Of a DNA stretch of 19,791 nucleotides, positions 9,689 through 17,847 are shown piece by piece (the first letter of the stretch is position 1; every line of letters begins with the position of its first letter). The stretch is from JBBDIO01 sp040880365. Lineage in GTDB: Bacteria > Chloroflexota > Anaerolineae > Caldilineales > Caldilineaceae. Below the pieces are notes generated by a model. That model searched no databases and was not told the origin of the DNA. It saw only the letters and a list, made by a program, of their open reading frames with translations. The stretch spans positions 1 to 19,791 of the forward strand of contig JBBDIO010000187.1 in NCBI GenBank assembly GCA_040880365.1, written 5' to 3'. The position numbers and the translations under genes were made by a program.

Positions 9689-9717
9689 ACTATACAGTGT
9701 CACGCGATGCTTGTCAA
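9689..9717 (-). promoter_or_regulatory. Sigma70-type promoter of the trp operon
   Basis: The minus strand reads TTGACA (9717-9712), a 17-base spacer and TATAGT (9694-9689). That is six of six and five of six matches to consensus at ideal spacing. The predicted transcript start is near 9682, just upstream of the first T-box helix. This placement independently supports the leader boundaries. Confidence 0.9.
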
Positions 9718-9822
9718 GCCCGAATTTTTCAGAAAATTGTCCGGCAAAGGGTGATCAGTTGAGGTCTCGGTGTGGCTGCTTAATGTTTGTTGGGGTGTTT
9801 GTAGACTTGTTCGTTGCGGTGA
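9718..9822. other. Short spacer between the unknown gene and the trp promoter
   Basis: About 100 bases with no hairpin plus T-run recognisable on either strand. Read-through from the ftsH side into the trp leader is therefore possible but unproven. Confidence 0.5.
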
Positions 9823-10671
9823 CTATTCCGCGGTATCGACCTGGCGCGTGCGCTGGGGCTGGGCGGTGGGCGGCAATTCCCAGAGCAGATCGGCGAGAAT
9901 GCGCTGTGCATCTGTATTACTTTGGGTGGCGATGTAGACGGTTTCCTCAACGGTGCGCTCTCGGGGATTCTGGTTGCCGGCGGGGATGGTGAGCAGGTAG
10001 GTCACTGCGACCGCCGGCGCGCGATCCGGACCAAAGGCAAGCGTGCCCCAGTTGACTGCCTGAATCAGAGCGGGCGTGAAGAACACGTACCACATGCCGA
10101 TATCTTCTTCGGGCCAATGTCCGGCTTTCAGAACGGTGCGGTCGCGGATGAGGCACAGGACGGCGTGTTCGCCGGTGGCAAAGGTACGATAGAAGCCGGG
10201 GAGTTGGGTGAAGCGTTTGAACTTCCCCTCTACCAGGCAGAGACCCGTCACATAGACCGGAATTCTGTCGGCGGCAGGGAGGCGGTCGGGGATGGGATCG
10301 GGCGCGGTCTGAGCTGTGAATTCCACAAACTGACGGCTACGTGCCCGTCGCAGAGACCAGACAAAAGCAATAGTCCCGCTGGTGAACAGCGCCGCAGTGA
10401 ACCAGCGTCCCGGCAAAAGCCCGATCAACGCCATCGTGATCAATGCGACCAGGAGAAACACGATGAAGCGCCGCAAGGGTGCGCCAAAGAACAGAAACTG
10501 GTCCAGAATATAGGCGGGGCGTCGCCAATCGGCGTGGGTAGGATCGGGGGGAAAAATCGTGCGTTGTTGGGCCGGGGCGACGGGGTGGCGGGAAGCAGAC
10601 GAGGCCCCGTTCAGATAGTGCGGAGCCTCGTATTTGCCATTTTGGTTGCCGGGTGTAAGCTGATTCGTCAC
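9823..10671 (-). CDS. Two-TM protein of unknown function
   Basis: I do not recognise the family. The 282-residue product starts at GTG 10671 (no earlier Met codon fits, and no strong Shine-Dalgarno is visible). Residues 1-60 are Pro/Gln-rich and probably cytoplasmic or disordered. Two hydrophobic segments, about 68-87 (FIVFLLVALITMALIGLLPG) and 91-107, form a hairpin separated by a short GRW turn. After these come a basic patch SLRRARSRQF and a mixed domain of about 170 residues with VYVTGLCLVEGKFKRF and EEDIGMWYVFF. The C terminus is polar (PPTAQPQRTRQVDTAE). It begins 58 bases after ftsH and is probably co-transcribed with it. It ends about 105 bases before the trp promoter with no obvious terminator between. 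Confidence 0.7.
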   Translation of the reverse strand: MTNQLTPGNQNGKYEAPHYLNGASSASRHPVAPAQQRTIFPPDPTHADWRRPAYILDQFLFFGAPLRRFIVFLLVALITMALIGLLPGRWFTAALFTSGTIAFVWSLRRARSRQFVEFTAQTAPDPIPDRLPAADRIPVYVTGLCLVEGKFKRFTQLPGFYRTFATGEHAVLCLIRDRTVLKAGHWPEEDIGMWYVFFTPALIQAVNWGTLAFGPDRAPAVAVTYLLTIPAGNQNPRERTVEETVYIATQSNTDAQRILADLLWELPPTAQPQRTRQVDTAE

Positions 10672-10729
10672 GCGCGCGGTATCCGGTATATCTGTGAAAT
10701 TTGATAGCGACGATGGCTAGCGTAGATGA

Positions 10730-12691
10730 TTAGGCTGGGGCTGGCAGTGTTCCGCCCAGCTCCATGCCGCTATCGCTGCGCTTGTCCTTGCTGCGTGACT
10801 GTTCCGACGGCTTGCTGTCGGCGGCAGACTTGGGTTCACCCGGTGCACGGTCGGAGCCTTCGAAGGGGTTATCGCCGCGCATCAGAGCCTCGAATTGGTG
10901 TGATTCCAGCGTTTCAACCTCGAGCAAAGCCTCGGCCACGCGTTCAACCTTGTCCCAGCTTTCGCGCAGGATACGGTGGCAGCGTTGATGGGCCTCGTCT
11001 ACAAAGACGCGCACTTCTTCATCAATTTCCTGGGCGACTTTGTCGCTGTAGTTGCGACGTTCGCTGATTTCGCGCCCCAGAAATACCATGTCGTCGCGTT
11101 CACCATAGCGGACTGGGCCGAGCTTGTCGCTCATGCCCCACTGGGTCACCATCGAGCGCACCATGCCGGTGACGCGCTCCAGGTCGTTGCTGGCGCCGGT
11201 GGTGATATCTTTGAAGCGGATTTCTTCGGCGACGCGGCCACCCAATAGCGCGACCAGCATTTCGCGGAAACGCTCGCGTGTGAACAGGTTGGTTTCTTCG
11301 TTGGGCAGGCTCATGGTATAGCCGCCGGCCATGCCGCGGGGCACGATAGTCACTTTGTGGACAGGATCGTGGTTGGGCAGCAAGTGCATGGCGACGGCAT
11401 GGCCCGCTTCGTGGAACGCGACAATCTGTTTTTCGTGGGGTGTGATCAGACGGCTGCGCCGTTCCGGGCCGGCGATGACGCGCTCGATGGCTTCCTGCAA
11501 TTCTTCCATGCCAATCGAGCGGCGATTGCGGCGGGCAGCGAGAATGGCAGCCTCGTTCACCAGATTTTCCAGGTCGGCCCCGGCAAAGCCCGGCGTCTGT
11601 TTGGCAATGACTTCTAGATTGACGTCGGCCGCCAGGGGCTTGCCTTTAACGTGTACGTCGAGGATGGCGTGGCGACCTTTGAGGTCGGGCGCATCCATCG
11701 TGACACGGCGATCAAAGCGACCCGGACGCAGCAATGCCGGGTCCAGAATGTCGGGGCGGTTGGTGGCGGCAATGAGGATCACATTGGTATCGGTGTCGAA
11801 CCCGTCCATCTCTACCAGCATCTGGTTGAGCGTCTGTTCGCGTTCATCGTGCGAGCCACCCATGCCCGCGCCACGGTGACGGCCCACCGCATCGATTTCA
11901 TCTACAAAGATGATGCAGGGCGCATTCTTTTTGGCCTGTTCGAAAAGATCGCGCACACGACTTGCACCTACACCGACAAACATTTCGACAAATTCGGAGC
12001 CGGAAATGCTGAAGAATGGGACACCCGCTTCACCGCTGACGGCTTTCGCCATAAGCGTTTTACCCGTGCCGGGGGGGCCTACCAATAGCACACCTTTGGG
12101 AATGCGCGCACCCAGATTGGCGAACTTTTCAGGCTCTTTCAAGAACTCCACGACTTCCTCAAGTTCCTGCTTGGCTTCATCGTTGCCCGCCACGTCGGTA
12201 AACATGACGGTGGGGCGGTCGCCGGTGAACATGCGCGCGCGACTCTTGCCAAAGCTGAAGGCCTGGTTGCCCGCGCCCTGTGCCTGGCGCATGATAAAGA
12301 TGAAGAACACGGCTAGCAAAAGCAAGGGGAGTAGCGCAATCACGATCCCGCCCCAGCTTTCCCACAGGCGTGGCGGTTCGAGCACAATGTCCACGTTCAT
12401 GAGCTGTTGTGGCGTGATTCCCAAATTGTTAAAGGTCTCTACCAGGCCAGTATCCAGCTCTTTGCGTGAATTGAATTGCTCACCCGTCTGGCGGTTGATG
12501 GCGGTGACGCGATCATCCTTGACGCTGATGCGCCCGATTTGTCCCAGCCGCACCATATCTGCCAAATCGGCGATTGCTACTGTGGTTCCCGGTCCATCGG
12601 AGGAACGGGCAAACGTTGTATAGAGGAATGCCCCCAGGGCCACCAGCAGCAGAGCGTAGACAACTCCACTGCGAACTCGTTTTGAATTCAT
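10730..12691 (-). CDS. ftsH: ATP-dependent zinc metalloprotease FtsH
   Basis: FtsH is the membrane-anchored AAA+ protease for damaged membrane proteins and short-lived regulators. The 653-residue protein has TM1 at about 9-27, an extracytoplasmic domain, TM2 at about 115-134, and a GNQAFSFGKSRAR linker. The AAA module has Walker A GPPGTGKT (205-212), Walker B IIFVDEID (260-267) and the second-region-of-homology segment LLRPGRFDR. The protease domain has zinc motif HEAGH (427-431) and the third-ligand region TGASND. A charged C-terminal tail of about 45 residues (Lys/Ser/Asp-rich) is poorly conserved in the family. Start ATG 12691 has AGGAAA a few bases upstream. All catalytic residues are present. 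Confidence 0.98.
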   Translation of the reverse strand: MNSKRVRSGVVYALLLVALGAFLYTTFARSSDGPGTTVAIADLADMVRLGQIGRISVKDDRVTAINRQTGEQFNSRKELDTGLVETFNNLGITPQQLMNVDIVLEPPRLWESWGGIVIALLPLLLLAVFFIFIMRQAQGAGNQAFSFGKSRARMFTGDRPTVMFTDVAGNDEAKQELEEVVEFLKEPEKFANLGARIPKGVLLVGPPGTGKTLMAKAVSGEAGVPFFSISGSEFVEMFVGVGASRVRDLFEQAKKNAPCIIFVDEIDAVGRHRGAGMGGSHDEREQTLNQMLVEMDGFDTDTNVILIAATNRPDILDPALLRPGRFDRRVTMDAPDLKGRHAILDVHVKGKPLAADVNLEVIAKQTPGFAGADLENLVNEAAILAARRNRRSIGMEELQEAIERVIAGPERRSRLITPHEKQIVAFHEAGHAVAMHLLPNHDPVHKVTIVPRGMAGGYTMSLPNEETNLFTRERFREMLVALLGGRVAEEIRFKDITTGASNDLERVTGMVRSMVTQWGMSDKLGPVRYGERDDMVFLGREISERRNYSDKVAQEIDEEVRVFVDEAHQRCHRILRESWDKVERVAEALLEVETLESHQFEALMRGDNPFEGSDRAPGEPKSAADSKPSEQSRSKDKRSDSGMELGGTLPAPA

Positions 12692-12929
12692 TTTATTTCC
12701 TGTAGTTCCGTAAGGATTCCAGACTACGTTCAGTCTCGTATTGCAATTTGTTTTGCGATTGAGACAACAATGCTTGTGTACCGTACCATTCAGAACCAGT
12801 CAGATGGGCACGTATAGGGAAACAGTTGCGGTTGTCGACTCGACAGCAAGGCGGCGGCACTGCAGAGATGCCAACCAGCGGTTTTGCTTGCCCGCCGATA
12901 GCCCGCGTTCGGGCAGTTTATATCTCCAC

Positions 12930-12959
12930 TTTACAATGGTTTGCGCACTCATTTGTCAA
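12930..12959 (-). promoter_or_regulatory. Candidate proximal ftsH promoter
   Basis: The minus strand has a perfect TTGACA (12959-12954), 18 bases, then TGTAAA (12935-12930), four of six to the -10 consensus. Start of transcription would be near 12923, giving a leader of about 230 bases before ftsH. Confidence 0.55.
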
Positions 12960-13012
12960 CACGCATTCTGTCAGGAGAATACACGCCGCCTTATCCTGAA
13001 CGCTTTATCGTG

Positions 13013-13041
13013 AGAATAGCATAGGGCATCCGCTACGTCAA
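13013..13041 (-). promoter_or_regulatory. Candidate distal ftsH promoter with extended -10
   Basis: The minus strand has TTGACG (13041-13036), a 17-base spacer ending in TGC, and TATTCT (13018-13013). The TGn before the -10 makes it an extended -10 promoter. Predicted start is near 13006, about 315 bases before ftsH and 80 bases upstream of the second promoter. Confidence 0.55.
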
Positions 13042-13321
13042 ACATATGAGCTAAATCACGCCCCCGCGCACAGCCCTTGATCCTGGTGAAACCATAATGC
13101 GTGAATATTGACTCTGTTCTGCTATTATTTTTGGCAAACGCGCTATCTACTATGACGCAAACTTTCCAAAAGTGTAACGATTTCTGCGAAAATTCGCAGT
13201 AGGATGGATTCCATGCGGCTTTGCGCTTTTGTCCGTGTGTTTTTCTTTGTGCAGCCCTGCTTGCAGATTCGGCAGTGATGCTATATATGCCCGAATATGC
13301 CTGTTAGTTGATGGACCAGCC

Positions 13322-14260
13322 TTAGGCGGCCTGGAGTGTGAAAATTGTAAGTTCGGGGCGACAGTTGAGGCGAATGCGCACCGGCCAGACGCCCAGGCCA
13401 CGATTCGTATAGACGTGGCGATTGTCAATCGTGTGATGGCCGATGGGATAGCGCACACCATAGCGGGGCAAGACTGGTGCCCAGGAGCGCAGCCCGCCGG
13501 CAGAAGATGAAAGTTGGGGCAGGCGCACTTGCCCGCCGTGGGTGTGGCCACTGAGTTGCAGACTGACCGGCGCATCCTGTTCGAGCACGCGATCAAAGAA
13601 ATCGGGTTCGTGGACCAGCAGAATTGTGGTGTCGTCGGGGCGTGCACCGGCCAGGGCCGCGTTCAGATCGGGGCGTCCACCCCAGATATTGTCGCTGCCC
13701 GCCAGCCAGAGATTGGAATCCAGGCGAATACCCGCATTTTCCAGCAGGGTCACGGAGGACTCGGCCAGGCTTTGGGCGACGGTCGTGGTGCTGGTCCAGT
13801 GGTCATGATTGCCCCAAACTGCATAGGCTGGCATATCCAGTTTGCGCAGAGGATCGATCAAGCCGGTGGCATAGGTCACATCCCGGCCCACAAAGTCGCC
13901 GGTGAGAAAAAGCCAGTCGGGAGCCAGGGAATTCACCATGTCAATGGCCGAGTCCAGGTGCGCTACGGACATGTAGGGGCTAAGGTGAATGTCGGACAAT
14001 TGGGCAAGCCGGCGGCCAATCAGATGCGGTGCAAGATTGGCAATGGGAATATCGATCTGGGTGACATCCAGCCAGCGCGGTTCGACACGCAGAGCATAGC
14101 CGGCGGCGCTCAGGGAAGCCAGCAATGCACCCCCGGCAACTTTCAGCAGGGTGCGGCGTGTGAAGCGAGCAGGTGGCGGCGCGCTCATTTGCACAGACTG
14201 CGGCGCGGGCGCATGGGGCGGTGGGTTTTGTGACAGTTGAGATAGCTTCAGTTTCGGCAT
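13322..14260 (-). CDS. Tat-exported YkuE-like metallophosphoesterase
   Basis: A 312-residue calcineurin-like phosphoesterase. The metal-binding series is complete: DIH (90-92), GDFVGRD (121-127), GNHDHW (150-155), VHEPD (216-220) and GHTHGGQV (238-245). The last block is typical of the YkuE group. Bacillus subtilis YkuE is a Tat-exported, metal-dependent phosphodiesterase, and here too a twin-arginine signal TRRTLLK (34-40) precedes a hydrophobic stretch (about 41-57). The protein is therefore probably anchored in or exported across the membrane. Residues 1-33 are an unusually long Pro/Gln-rich n-region. ATG 14260 has no Shine-Dalgarno, and the Met at residue 25 (MSAPPPARFTRR) is an alternative start giving a more normal signal. 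Substrate unknown. Confidence 0.88.
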   Translation of the reverse strand: MPKLKLSQLSQNPPPHAPAPQSVQMSAPPPARFTRRTLLKVAGGALLASLSAAGYALRVEPRWLDVTQIDIPIANLAPHLIGRRLAQLSDIHLSPYMSVAHLDSAIDMVNSLAPDWLFLTGDFVGRDVTYATGLIDPLRKLDMPAYAVWGNHDHWTSTTTVAQSLAESSVTLLENAGIRLDSNLWLAGSDNIWGGRPDLNAALAGARPDDTTILLVHEPDFFDRVLEQDAPVSLQLSGHTHGGQVRLPQLSSSAGGLRSWAPVLPRYGVRYPIGHHTIDNRHVYTNRGLGVWPVRIRLNCRPELTIFTLQAA

Positions 14261-14420
14261 AGTTAATGTGTAACGAATATTGATGCCTGATGGTTCGGTT
14301 TTGGCATATTTGGGGCAAGCGTTTGGGTATATGTGTCGTCGCTATACAAATTATCATCTTGCGGCAGGGAGCTATCCGGCGTCAAGTCTGCGCAGGCAGG
14401 AGCGGGTAGTGCAGGTAAAG

Positions 14421-14472
14421 GCAAGGGTCACAGGTGAGGCCAATTACCAGATGACCCGCCTGTGACCCTTGC
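14421..14472. repeat. Perfect 14-bp inverted repeat between two minus-strand genes
   Basis: GCAAGGGTCACAGG (14421-14434) and CCTGTGACCCTTGC (14459-14472) are exact reverse complements separated by 24 bases. It lies 84 bases after the stop of the iron-binding lipoprotein gene and 160 bases before the phosphodiesterase start. It could terminate the lipoprotein transcript. The T-run after it on the minus strand is weak (CTTTACC), so a non-canonical terminator, an mRNA 3'-end stabiliser or a dispersed repeat unit are also possible. The rest of 14261-14556 shows nothing I recognise. Confidence 0.75.
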
Positions 14473-14556
14473 GATCACGTACTATGTTACGTGGTTTTCA
14501 AACAAATCTCCCGGCCGTTGACGCCAGCCTGGAAGATAAGTCAAGAAAGTCGTGGG

Positions 14557-15651
14557 TTAGTCGAGCGCGCCCACATCCTGCAACAGGTTTAATGTGCCCT
14601 GGAGGTCGGCGAGGTCGCTCAGATCGAGACCGGCAGGGACAGGAATCTCGGACAGGGGGATAAGATGATCCGGTACAGTGAGATCGGCATCGATGAGCGC
14701 ATATTCGGAAGTTTCATCGAGGAAATATTGTTGTGCGACAGGCGACAGAAGATAGCGGACAAATTCGTCGGCTGCGGCTGTGTTGGCCGATGTGTTGACG
14801 ATGCCGACGCCGGCAATGTTAATCATGGAGCCGGCATTGGGGTTGGTGAAGTAGTGGTTCCGCGCCCCAAACTCTTCGCCTTCTTCCTGGAGGAAGCGGT
14901 AGAGATAGTAGTGGTTGAGCAGGCCTACCGAAACTTCGCCAGATGCAACCGCAGCCAGAATTGATGTGTTGTTGTTATAGACCTGGACGTCGTTGGCAAT
15001 CATGCCTTCCAACCACTCCTGGGCGCGGTCTTCGCCTTCGAGCACCCGCAGTGCGGTTACAAATGCCTGGAAGCTGCCATTGGTAGGCGCCCAACCCACA
15101 CGTCCCGACCACTGGGAATCCAACAGCCCCCAGATGTCGGCGGGCAGGTCGGCTGGCTCGAGTTCGGCGGTGTTATAGGCTAGCACGCGGGCGCGACCGC
15201 TGATGCCAACCCAGTTGTCATCCTGGCTGCGCAAATCTGCCGGCACGCTTTCCAGCACATCGGCGGGCAGCTCTGCCAGGCGACCGGCTGCGGCCAATTC
15301 GCCCAATGCGCCTGCATCCTGGGCAAAGAAGATATCGGCGGGCGAGTTTTCGCCCTCTTCGAGAATGGTGACGGCCATCTCGGCGGTGCCGCCATAGCGC
15401 ACTTCTACGGGGATGCCGGTATCGGTGGAAAACTGTTCCAGCAGCGGACCAACGAGATTTTCATTGCGCCCCGAATAGATGACCAGTGGCGCGGTGTCGC
15501 CACTTTCTGATGCGCTGGCAGCAGATTCATCGGTCGTCTGGGCAGCAGGCGCCGTCGAGGGTGCCACTGGTTGGCACGCGGCAATAACCAGGGACAGAAT
15601 CAAGAGCAGGCCTGGGACGATTATAGACTTCCTGTTTACGAAGAAATGCAT
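14557..15651 (-). CDS. Iron(III)-type ABC transporter substrate-binding lipoprotein
   Basis: A 364-residue periplasmic-type binding protein resembling the FutA/FbpA/Idi iron(III) group. The signal peptide ends in the lipobox VIAAC (Cys26 lipidated), followed by a Ser/Ala/Thr-rich linker to about residue 54. The mature domain opens with VIYSGRNENLVGPLLEQF, the usual first strand and helix of this group. YGGTAEM, ADIFFAQDAGALG and a Tyr-rich LLNHYYLYRF (244-253), where the family places its iron-coordinating tyrosines, follow. ATG 15651 has AAGGAAA about 10 bases upstream. No permease or ATPase gene lies beside it, so its transporter must be elsewhere, or it is a solitary receptor. Related binders for other anions or thiamine exist, but the start and Tyr pattern favour iron. 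Confidence 0.85.
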   Translation of the reverse strand: MHFFVNRKSIIVPGLLLILSLVIAACQPVAPSTAPAAQTTDESAASASESGDTAPLVIYSGRNENLVGPLLEQFSTDTGIPVEVRYGGTAEMAVTILEEGENSPADIFFAQDAGALGELAAAGRLAELPADVLESVPADLRSQDDNWVGISGRARVLAYNTAELEPADLPADIWGLLDSQWSGRVGWAPTNGSFQAFVTALRVLEGEDRAQEWLEGMIANDVQVYNNNTSILAAVASGEVSVGLLNHYYLYRFLQEEGEEFGARNHYFTNPNAGSMINIAGVGIVNTSANTAAADEFVRYLLSPVAQQYFLDETSEYALIDADLTVPDHLIPLSEIPVPAGLDLSDLADLQGTLNLLQDVGALD

Positions 15652-15906
15652 TGGGTAATGTTTCCTTGTGGCTATGTGTTTCTGAAAATTTTTCTACAGT
15701 ATGCCGATTGTCGTGTAGCGCTTGGGTATACACCGGCCGTGTGTGTACTGCATCGTCCTGCGCAAGGTGCGCGGACAATACAGGGACGAACGGTAACATA
15801 GCCGCGAGCCGGTTTCAAGGGGGGAAAGCCGATATGTGCCGGGAAATTCTGATCGGTATGGACGAAGCGTTGAGCTAACGCAACTTGAGCTGTTGGTTAA
15901 CCGGGC

Positions 15907-16767
15907 TTAAGTAGGGTCGGGTGGAGGAAGGGTTGGGCGGCTGCGTTGGCGCAGAGATTCATAGAGCATCACGGCGGTGGCGGTGGCCAGGTTGAGGCTG
16001 TCCATCGCGCCATGCATGGGCATCTGAACCTGGACATGCGCGGTGGCGAGCCAAGGGTCGCTGAGTCCGTGAGCTTCGCTGCCTAGTAGAATTGCCAGCG
16101 GGCCGCGCAGGTCAGCATCCCAATAGGTGACGGTGGCGTCGGGCGTCGTGGCGACAGTGCGCACCGCGTGCGCGTTGAGAAACTCGCGTGTCGCCGTGGC
16201 AGAAGCAGCGGCAACCGGCACGGTGAAAGTCGCGCCCAGCGCGGCGCGGATGGTATTGGGGTTGTGGAGGTCGGTTGCATCGTCGTGTGTGTTCTCTACC
16301 AGGATGACGGCATCGACGCCGACCGCGTCGGCTGTGCGCAGAATTGCGCCCAGGTTGCCGGGCTTTTCCGCGCCTTCGATTACCAGGAGCAAGGGCGTGG
16401 CAGTGAGGTGCAGTTCCGTCAGGCGGCGGCTGAAATAGGGTACGACCAGTAAAATGCCACCGCTTTCGCCGCGATAGGCAAGCTTGGCAAAGACGGCTGG
16501 TGTGGTATTGAACACACTGGCCGGTTGGATACCGCTGGCGTAGATCTGGTGCAACACCGGCGCAAAATTTTCGCCCAGCAAATCGGCGCAGAGAAAGGCC
16601 TCGACGGGGACGATCCCGGCGGCGAGCGCGCGGGTTGCTTCGCGCCACCCTTCGACGACCGTGACGCGCCGCTGATCGCGCGCGGCCCGCTTGTTGAGCT
16701 TGATTACATCCTTGATGCGCTGGTTTTGGAGACTGGCAAGAAGCAGTGGGGCGGAGTGAGTGGGCAT
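15907..16767 (-). CDS. SpoU/TrmH-family RNA 2'-O-methyltransferase
   Basis: A 286-residue SPOUT methyltransferase that transfers methyl from SAM to a ribose 2'-OH of rRNA or tRNA. The three SpoU motifs are present: motif 1 IEGAEKPGNLGAILRTADAV (130-149; Asn and catalytic Arg), motif 2 ILLGSEAHGL (226-235), and motif 3 MDSLNLATATAVMLYE (255-270). The N-terminal substrate-binding domain shows NKRAARDQRRVTVVEGWRE, matching the L7Ae/L30e-like region of 23S rRNA methylases such as RlmB/TsnR. The exact target nucleotide cannot be assigned. Start ATG 16767 has a weak ribosome site. It is 56 bases after the next methyltransferase gene, suggesting one transcript. Confidence 0.9.
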   Translation of the reverse strand: MPTHSAPLLLASLQNQRIKDVIKLNKRAARDQRRVTVVEGWREATRALAAGIVPVEAFLCADLLGENFAPVLHQIYASGIQPASVFNTTPAVFAKLAYRGESGGILLVVPYFSRRLTELHLTATPLLLVIEGAEKPGNLGAILRTADAVGVDAVILVENTHDDATDLHNPNTIRAALGATFTVPVAAASATATREFLNAHAVRTVATTPDATVTYWDADLRGPLAILLGSEAHGLSDPWLATAHVQVQMPMHGAMDSLNLATATAVMLYESLRQRSRPTLPPPDPT

Positions 16768-16823
16768 AGGCGAAGCTACACAGGCTGGTTCGCTGCGAAA
16801 AACCGCGGCGAACCAGAGGCGCG

Positions 16824-17726
16824 TTACTGGTTGACCCAGCGCGCCCAGGTGCCACTGGGCAAGGCGCGCTCGTCGGCGTCGATAACCGTCATTTCACCGG
16901 CCTCAACGCGCCCGATACCCGGCTTGAGCACGCTCTGGAGTTGATTGTGCATCACCAGCGGCGTGAAGCCGGGGGTATGACAGCTGTAGAGCATGAACAG
17001 GGCATTTTGGGCCAGGACATCTTTGCACAGAGTCAACAGTTCGATGATTTCGCTTTCGATCTTGAACACTTCGCCTTTGGGGCCGCGGCCAAATGTCGGC
17101 GGGTCCAGGATGATCCCATGATAGCGGCTGCCGCGCCGCACTTCGCGCTTGAGAAACTTGACGGCATCATCCACCAGCCAGCGGATGGGGCGGTCGTCGA
17201 GGTGGGAGATTTTGGCGTTGGTGCGTGCCCAATCGACCACGCCTTTGGCCGCATCCACATGCACAACATGGGCGCCCGCCTGGCTGACCGCCAGTGTGCT
17301 GCCCCCGGTATAGGCAAAGAGATTCAGCACATGCAGGTTGCTGTCGTTGGTGGCCTGCATCCGTGTGCGGATGGTATCGCGCAGCCACTGCCAGTTGTGT
17401 GCCTGTTCGGGAAACAAGCCCAGATGCCCAAAATCGGTGAGCTTGATCTGAAAGGCCAGGCTATCGAAGAGGACTTCGAATTCGCGTGAGACTTTGCCGC
17501 GCCACGTCCAGGTTCCCCCACCCGAATCATCGCGTTGATAGACCGCATCGGCCTGGTTCCAGACAGACTTGGCGCGCGCGGAGGGCCAGATTGCCTGGGG
17601 CGCGGGGCGGATGATGGTATAGGGACCGATGCGTTCCAGGCGTTGCATGTTGCCGGAATCCAGCAAGGTGTAATCGCCTGCAATGCGTTTGGGTTGGGCC
17701 GTAGCCGGCTGGGTCATTGTGCTCAT
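16824..17726 (-). CDS. Class I SAM-dependent RNA methyltransferase, RlmI/RlmK-like
   Basis: A 300-residue Rossmann-fold methyltransferase of the group that methylates 23S rRNA. The SAM-binding motif I is VLNLFAYTGGSTLAVSQAGA (133-152), motif II VDAA (157-160), and the catalytic-type motif IV ILDPPTFGRG (206-215), in the DPPxFGR form used for base methylation. The family's N-terminal PUA domain is absent, as in the C-terminal half of RlmKL. The start is ATG 17726. A TGC-TACACT -10-like sequence only a few bases upstream would give a nearly leaderless mRNA, consistent with the lack of a Shine-Dalgarno. ATG 17717 is an alternative start. It is divergent from the ABC exporter gene and 56 bases before the SpoU methyltransferase. 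Confidence 0.88.
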   Translation of the reverse strand: MSTMTQPATAQPKRIAGDYTLLDSGNMQRLERIGPYTIIRPAPQAIWPSARAKSVWNQADAVYQRDDSGGGTWTWRGKVSREFEVLFDSLAFQIKLTDFGHLGLFPEQAHNWQWLRDTIRTRMQATNDSNLHVLNLFAYTGGSTLAVSQAGAHVVHVDAAKGVVDWARTNAKISHLDDRPIRWLVDDAVKFLKREVRRGSRYHGIILDPPTFGRGPKGEVFKIESEIIELLTLCKDVLAQNALFMLYSCHTPGFTPLVMHNQLQSVLKPGIGRVEAGEMTVIDADERALPSGTWARWVNQ

Positions 17727-17732
17727 GGGCCA

Positions 17733-17760
17733 AGTGTAGCACAGAGGCGACAGGGCACAA
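17733..17760 (-). promoter_or_regulatory. Weak candidate promoter for the methyltransferase pair
   Basis: The minus strand shows TTGTGC (17760-17755), a 16-base spacer ending in TGC, and TACACT (17738-17733). The -35 is poor, but the extended -10 is reasonable. Transcription would start within a few bases of the ATG at 17726. Confidence 0.35.
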
Positions 17761-17793
17761 AGGTTTTGACCTGATTGGTTTCAGGGCGGGAAT

Positions 17794-17822
17794 TTGACAG
17801 CCCGACAGGGGTCTACTAAACT
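17794..17822 (+). promoter_or_regulatory. Candidate promoter of the ABC exporter leader
   Basis: TTGACA (17794-17799), a 17-base spacer and TAAACT (17817-17822); start near 17829. An overlapping alternative is CCGACA (17801-17806) with TAGAAT (17823-17828) at 16 bases. Either gives a leader of about 440 bases before the exporter start codon and places the transcript start just before a small upstream ORF. Confidence 0.55.
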
Positions 17823-17847
17823 TAGAATTTACTAGACTGGAAGAAAT

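Larger units (their letters stand above)
12692..13321. other. 630-base intergenic region between ftsH and the phosphodiesterase gene
   Basis: No convincing gene. It holds two candidate minus-strand promoters for ftsH (12930-12959 and 13013-13041). In the leader of the nearer promoter is a small GC hairpin GCCCG-CGTT-CGGGC (12901-12914). A 6-bp hairpin CTGCGA...TCGCAG lies at 13184-13199, after the phosphodiesterase stop, but has no T-run on either strand, so it is a poor terminator. The rest shows nothing I can name. Confidence 0.6.

Noticed and set aside
13184..13199. CTGCGA-N4-TCGCAG dyad downstream of the phosphodiesterase gene
   Set aside because: Short stem and no T tail on either strand; not enough for a terminator or operator call.
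15867..15881. Small hairpin GCGTT-N5-AACGC after the SpoU methyltransferase stop
   Set aside because: A 5-bp stem without a T-run on the minus strand; too weak to call a terminator.
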